Assembly (NCBI RefSeq): GCF_026151205.1
Contig: NC_087081.1
Span: 10,355,113-10,419,112, forward strand
From: Bolinopsis microptera
Taxonomy: Eukaryota; Ctenophora; Tentaculata; Lobata; Bolinopsidae
Length of the DNA: 64,000 nucleotides
Reading direction: 5' to 3'
Shown: one piece after another, positions 60,541 to 64,000 of the stretch
Position numbering within the stretch: position 1 is the stretch's first letter
Layout of the letters: each line of letters begins with the position of its first letter
Notes under the pieces: model-generated
What the model was told of the DNA's origin: nothing
Seen by the model: only the letters and a program-made list of their open reading frames with translations
The model's database searches: none
Position numbers and translations under genes: made by a program

Positions 60541-60697
60541 ATGATTAAAACAATTGTTTTAAGAACAGAGTAGTTTTAAAGCTAAACATTCGCAATTTGT
60601 CTTAACAGGAGTCTTGGGAGAATTATAAAAATGAAATTTAAACGTTTTAGCGGCGCATGAAGCCCGCGGCGTCCGCTGGGGTGTATAGACACGCCGA

Positions 60698-61769
60698 TTG
60701 AAGATAATATTTTTTGATCCCAGCAGCTTACAGTCCCAAATCAACAAACTGGTAGAATATCTATGCCCATTCTGCTATGTAGCACCAATCCCAACCATAA
60801 ATCATGACCTCGACCTCTGCCATGTCTGTATAAACACACTCACGATCCAGCAAGCCAACAGTGTTCATGAAATAGGAATAGCAAGTGAGAAGCTGGAACA
60901 AATGGCATCATTTGGTGACCTGCTCAACAAAGTGAACTTTGACAACCTCAAAGATGGACTATTGGCCATACAGAACCTTGAGCTGCATGTTCAACATATA
61001 TTAATCAGTGAGGAAGGTCTGAAGCATCACCAAAACAAAGTGAGTTAGATAGAGGAACATATGAGCGAAATTGCTAAGCAAAAAGCATCAGAGGATGGTT
61101 CAATCACTGACATGGTAAAACAGACACATCAGTTGGTTGAACAACTCCAGAAGATCAGTGATAAGCCGGAGGTAACATCTCACAAGAACGAGGAGCTAAT
61201 GAAAAGGATCGAAGACAAGCTCCGGGCACTAACCGAAAGTGAGACAACTTTTCAGACCCAACTTAACAGTTTAGGTAGTCAAATATGTGGCTGAGAAACA
61301 CTCTCCTCCACCACATACTCTCTTACAACCTGACCAGCCTACCCCTCATATAGCACATGACCAGGTGCCATGCCTGTAACGGAAATCAAGCCAGATTTCA
61401 TTCTGTCAACTGAATCTGATAAAATTACTGCCTTTCTTCAGTCATGTTTTCAGAATTACAACTATTGTGTACTCAATAAAGTAATTATCACTTTTGTATC
61501 CTTGTATCCTTGTATCCTTGTATCCTTGTTCCTTCGAATCAGAGAACGGTCACTCTGTCATTTCATTTGGCAATACCTACCACTACACTGGTTCTAAATC
61601 TTCAAAAAATGTTCCACCGATTCCTGAGGAACTTAAACCATTATTTGATGAAATGAACAAAGTACAAACTGAGCTGTACAATAAGTGCTACCCGGAGCAG
61701 CCCCACCTGACGGCCCCAGTTAGGAAATATTTGATAAAACTTGGAAATATTCTACACTTACTTGTGTAA
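60698..61769 (+). pseudogene. CR1-like LINE ORF1 fragment (PHD end, coiled region, AlkB start)
   Basis: Third copy of the ORF1 family. Fragments: LCPFCYVAPIPTINHDLDLC (second half of the PHD region), FGDLLNKVNFDNLKDGLLAIQNLELH (matches FDSLNDSIAAIQNLDLH of the 33282 copy), a coiled segment, then GHSVISFGNTYHYTGSKSS from the AlkB N terminus. It has stops and frame changes. The 5' part is missing exactly where the element 55185-60683 ends. A short LINE tail is inserted at about 61449-61531. Confidence 0.88.
61449..61531 (+). mobile_element. Short LINE 3' tail insertion ending in (ATCCTTGT)n
   Basis: About 80 bp: TTCAGAATTACAACTATTG, then CTCAATAAAGTAATTATCAC, then four TATCCTTG units. The reverse complement of the same sequence lies at 29847-29920 and 32573-32640. 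It splits the AlkB region of the ORF1 fragment. An 8-bp terminal repeat is the kind of end CR1-type LINEs have. Confidence 0.8.
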
Positions 61770-61804
61770 CAAGCCCACTTACACTTTTCACTGAAAAGGA
61801 ATAT

Positions 61805-62430
61805 CGTTTACTTTGTCCTCTCTACTGTCTATGAACTATGTCTACTATTTAATGAGAGTATAGAAGATGAGGCATGCTGTCATTATAAATTTGTTGTTTT
61901 CTTGATAATACTGGTATCTTTTGCTTTGCTCGGTTTTACTGATCATGTAAAAAATACAATAGATTCATCTCGGGCATGGACATAAATAATGATGTTATTA
62001 TATGCTGCACTAATAGCAGAAGGAATATATTATTCACCTTGCTTTAGCTCATTATCTTCTGACATGGAAATCAGGTTCTACTATCTTTACATGGTTGTCA
62101 CCACTGTGCTATTCCATGATTTATGTGCAAATAGTTTCCATGGGAGTGGTCCTTGTTTTTTACTTTTTAGCCTACCTCTCGCAATACCTTAACAGACATG
62201 ATAAGTACAACATATATCGCTGTTGGGAATTTAGCTACCGTGTTATTCTTTTATTTTCGGCACTCGATAATAATAATAATTTTTGTTAAATTTATGCTTA
62301 TTTTGTCGAATTCTACTAGATGTTCTGGTAGTCATGATTTAACTACAAAAGTACATGATTCATTAATTATATCCCTTTTTGTTTGTAATTTATTTGTAAT
62401 GATATTGATAATAAAAATAAAGGTTTAATT
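61805..62430 (+). other. Hydrophobic frames, possibly a decayed membrane protein gene
   Basis: Successive frames encode membrane-like stretches: FVVFLIILVSFALLGF, YLYMVVTTVLFHDL, IVSMGVVLVFYFLAYLS and SLIISLFVCNLFVMILIIK, with AATAAAAATAAA near 62410. They are out of frame with each other, with no splice sites I can support. No family recognised. Confidence 0.25.
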
Positions 62431-62897
62431 ACGATTTTGAAAATCTTGAACCTCTAAAAATCAAGGTCCAAGATTTTCAAAATTGAATTAAAAATCTTTA
62501 AAGGCCTATCTCAAAATTCTGGCTCTAGAGTTCTCTTCTAACTGATCCTAAGAACATATCCTGAAAGTTTGAGGGTGATTGCTCAAAAAATGTAGGAGAA
62601 GATAGATTTTTAGACTCGATTTTCAGAACGCGCGATTGAAAATCGCTCATGCAATACAATTACACATAAGCGCTGACCTTTGACCGGCGATAATTTCGGC
62701 TAGGAAAAATATTTTTCCATGGGACCAAAAGCAGCTGATAGATATCACTCCCCTCTATCAGAAACAACTATAAAGTCGATTTCGAGAGAATTTTGATGAA
62801 GACCCCCCCCCCCCTGGCCCCCTTAATTATTATTACATATAAATTATCAAATATTAATATTTCATTAGTTTAGGAATGAAAATAAACAGTCTCTAAA

Positions 62898-64000
62898 ATG
62901 CTTGGAATAACAAAGAAACTTTCTACTCCTCTACAGCTTGGATCCAGGTAGCAAATATTTTAAAGTTCTGTTTTAAATGATGTATAATTTGTATTTCATG
63001 AGATATTATTATAATCATCGATACTTAATTTTAGTTAAATCCCTCAATGCTATTTCAAAAATCTAAGATCAACTTTAATGGAGACTCAGACCCATGGATA
63101 ATTTCATCTACCTAACAAAAAACTTTCATTTCTCACTTGTTCGTGTACAGGTGTATATTCCATTTCTCACTTGTTCGTGTACAGGTGTATATTCCGATGG
63201 AGTGGAGCCAACCTGGAGAAAGCCATGGCACCGGATCCAGAGCAGGGTTTCAGGCGTGACCATCCCCAAACCTTCGACTCTGCTGAGTGGGCCATCCCAG
63301 AGAATGAGATTGTGGGTTTTTTAAATTATTGTTTTCGTAAATTAAGAACGTGTTAGCAATATATTATTATACAGGATGGTCTATAATTAACACGATGTAC
63401 AATTTCAAATTTCATTAAAAGTTATCGTATTTTTTAAATATTGCTTTTTTTCTCTCTGCATTATCACAATTATAATCCAGCCTGATAACCTGATTAAAAC
63501 AACAACCAACTTTGTTACAACTGCAGGACATGGCTGTGCCTCAGTACAAAGCACCTGATGAGCGATTGTTGTCCATTAATTTTGGTCCACAGCACCCTGC
63601 TGCGCACGGCGTACTGCGCCTCATGTTGGAGTGTAAAGGAGAGGTTTAATTATAATTTTATACATTACGTTTGATTCAATTTTTGCAAGTGTTTGGTTTT
63701 AGATTCATATTTAACAAAGTAACAAGTATTTAGTTTCGTTTTGATTTCTAGCTTTTTTTATTAAATACTTTTCAAATTTTACAGAGTACAGCAATAGATG
63801 AATATAAAATAGAATCGTTCAAAATATCGCCCCCATCTGTAAAATATGATGGGCACCCAAACACGGTAAACACATAGTGAACTATGTCCGCAGTAACTTG
63901 GACCCATTACATCGAATTAATCTAAATCCAAAAATTTATGAAAAACTATTTAATAACAAACAAATCCATGGTGAATAACTGTGGATGTAGAGTCAAAATT
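62898..64000 (+). CDS. NDUFS2: NDUFS2, 49 kDa subunit of mitochondrial complex I (5' part)
   Basis: Complex I subunit of the Q-binding arm in the mitochondrial inner membrane. Exon 1, 62898-62947, encodes [16 protein letters not shown], a basic, hydroxylated start typical of a mitochondrial targeting peptide. Exon 2, 63185-63311, encodes [21 protein letters not shown] to [10 protein letters not shown]. Exon 3, 63527-63643, encodes [18 protein letters not shown] and [11 protein letters not shown], the family's invariant [13 protein letters not shown] block. Phases match at both junctions (AG|G, then phase 0). The gene runs off the right edge; no further exon was found before 64000. The exon 2 acceptor lies in a 34-bp tandem duplication. 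The exon 2 donor GTGGGT is slightly unusual. Confidence 0.93.

Larger units (their letters stand above)
55185..60683. mobile_element. 5.5-kb segment bounded by 27-bp inverted repeats and TATAG duplications
   Basis: The left end CACCCCGGCGAACGCCGCGG (55185) matches the inverted right end CACCCCAGCGGACGCCGCGG (to 60683), 25 of 27 bases. TATAG flanks both ends (55180-55184 and 60684-60688). It contains a 52-bp tandem array, a 24-base T run and minus-strand LINE pieces, and sits in a LINE ORF1 copy that starts just past its right end. No transposase was recognised. Confidence 0.75.

Overview
This window is AT-rich nuclear DNA from a non-vertebrate animal. The evidence is many short GT-AG introns, a motile-cilium gene, a nuclear-encoded mitochondrial complex I gene, a BPI/LBP-family gene and many LINE and DNA-transposon copies. 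The LINE types (PHD-finger and esterase elements of the CR1 kind) and one repeat-encoded protein look like those common in cnidarians and other early-branching marine invertebrates. That placement is only a guess; the species cannot be read from the window.

Three host genes are supported. (1) CFAP70, a ciliary axoneme protein, lies on the minus strand from 32178 to 13012. I traced 24 exons with consistent splice sites and phases; they give 2976 coding bases, or 991 residues plus stop. (2) A secreted BPI-fold protein of two exons (18739-20521) lies on the plus strand inside CFAP70 intron 14. (3) The 5' end of NDUFS2, the 49 kDa complex I subunit, starts at 62898 on the plus strand and runs off the right edge after three exons.

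The rest is mostly mobile and repeated DNA. Positions 1-13000 hold a TA-flanked foldback MITE, a 58-bp tandem array, hairpin arrays, a decayed RTE-like LINE (7778-10998) cut by an 84-bp insert with an 8-bp target duplication, and other LINE ends. CFAP70 introns hold several minisatellites built on TGACGTCA/CACGTGAC, a CCGGCTATAAGCCGG foldback element and several MITEs. Positions 32570-39000 hold a plus-strand CR1-like LINE. Positions 39106-40965 hold a Mutator-like element with 223-bp inverted ends and a 9-bp target duplication. Two larger segments have CAC-starting inverted ends and 5-bp target duplications: 42222-55072, which contains a second, minus-strand CR1-like LINE and a 340-bp satellite, and 55185-60683. 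A third LINE ORF1 fragment lies at 60698-61769.

The most unusual material is in two places. First, the CR1-like LINEs have an ORF1 that joins an AlkB-type 2-oxoglutarate/Fe(II) oxygenase to an SGNH esterase, with catalytic residues of both kept in two divergent copies, and ORF1 and ORF2 overlap at a stop-start. Second, both ends of CFAP70 exon 21 have become tandem repeats: seven 36-bp in-frame units that each carry a GTAAGT donor, and a duplicated acceptor.
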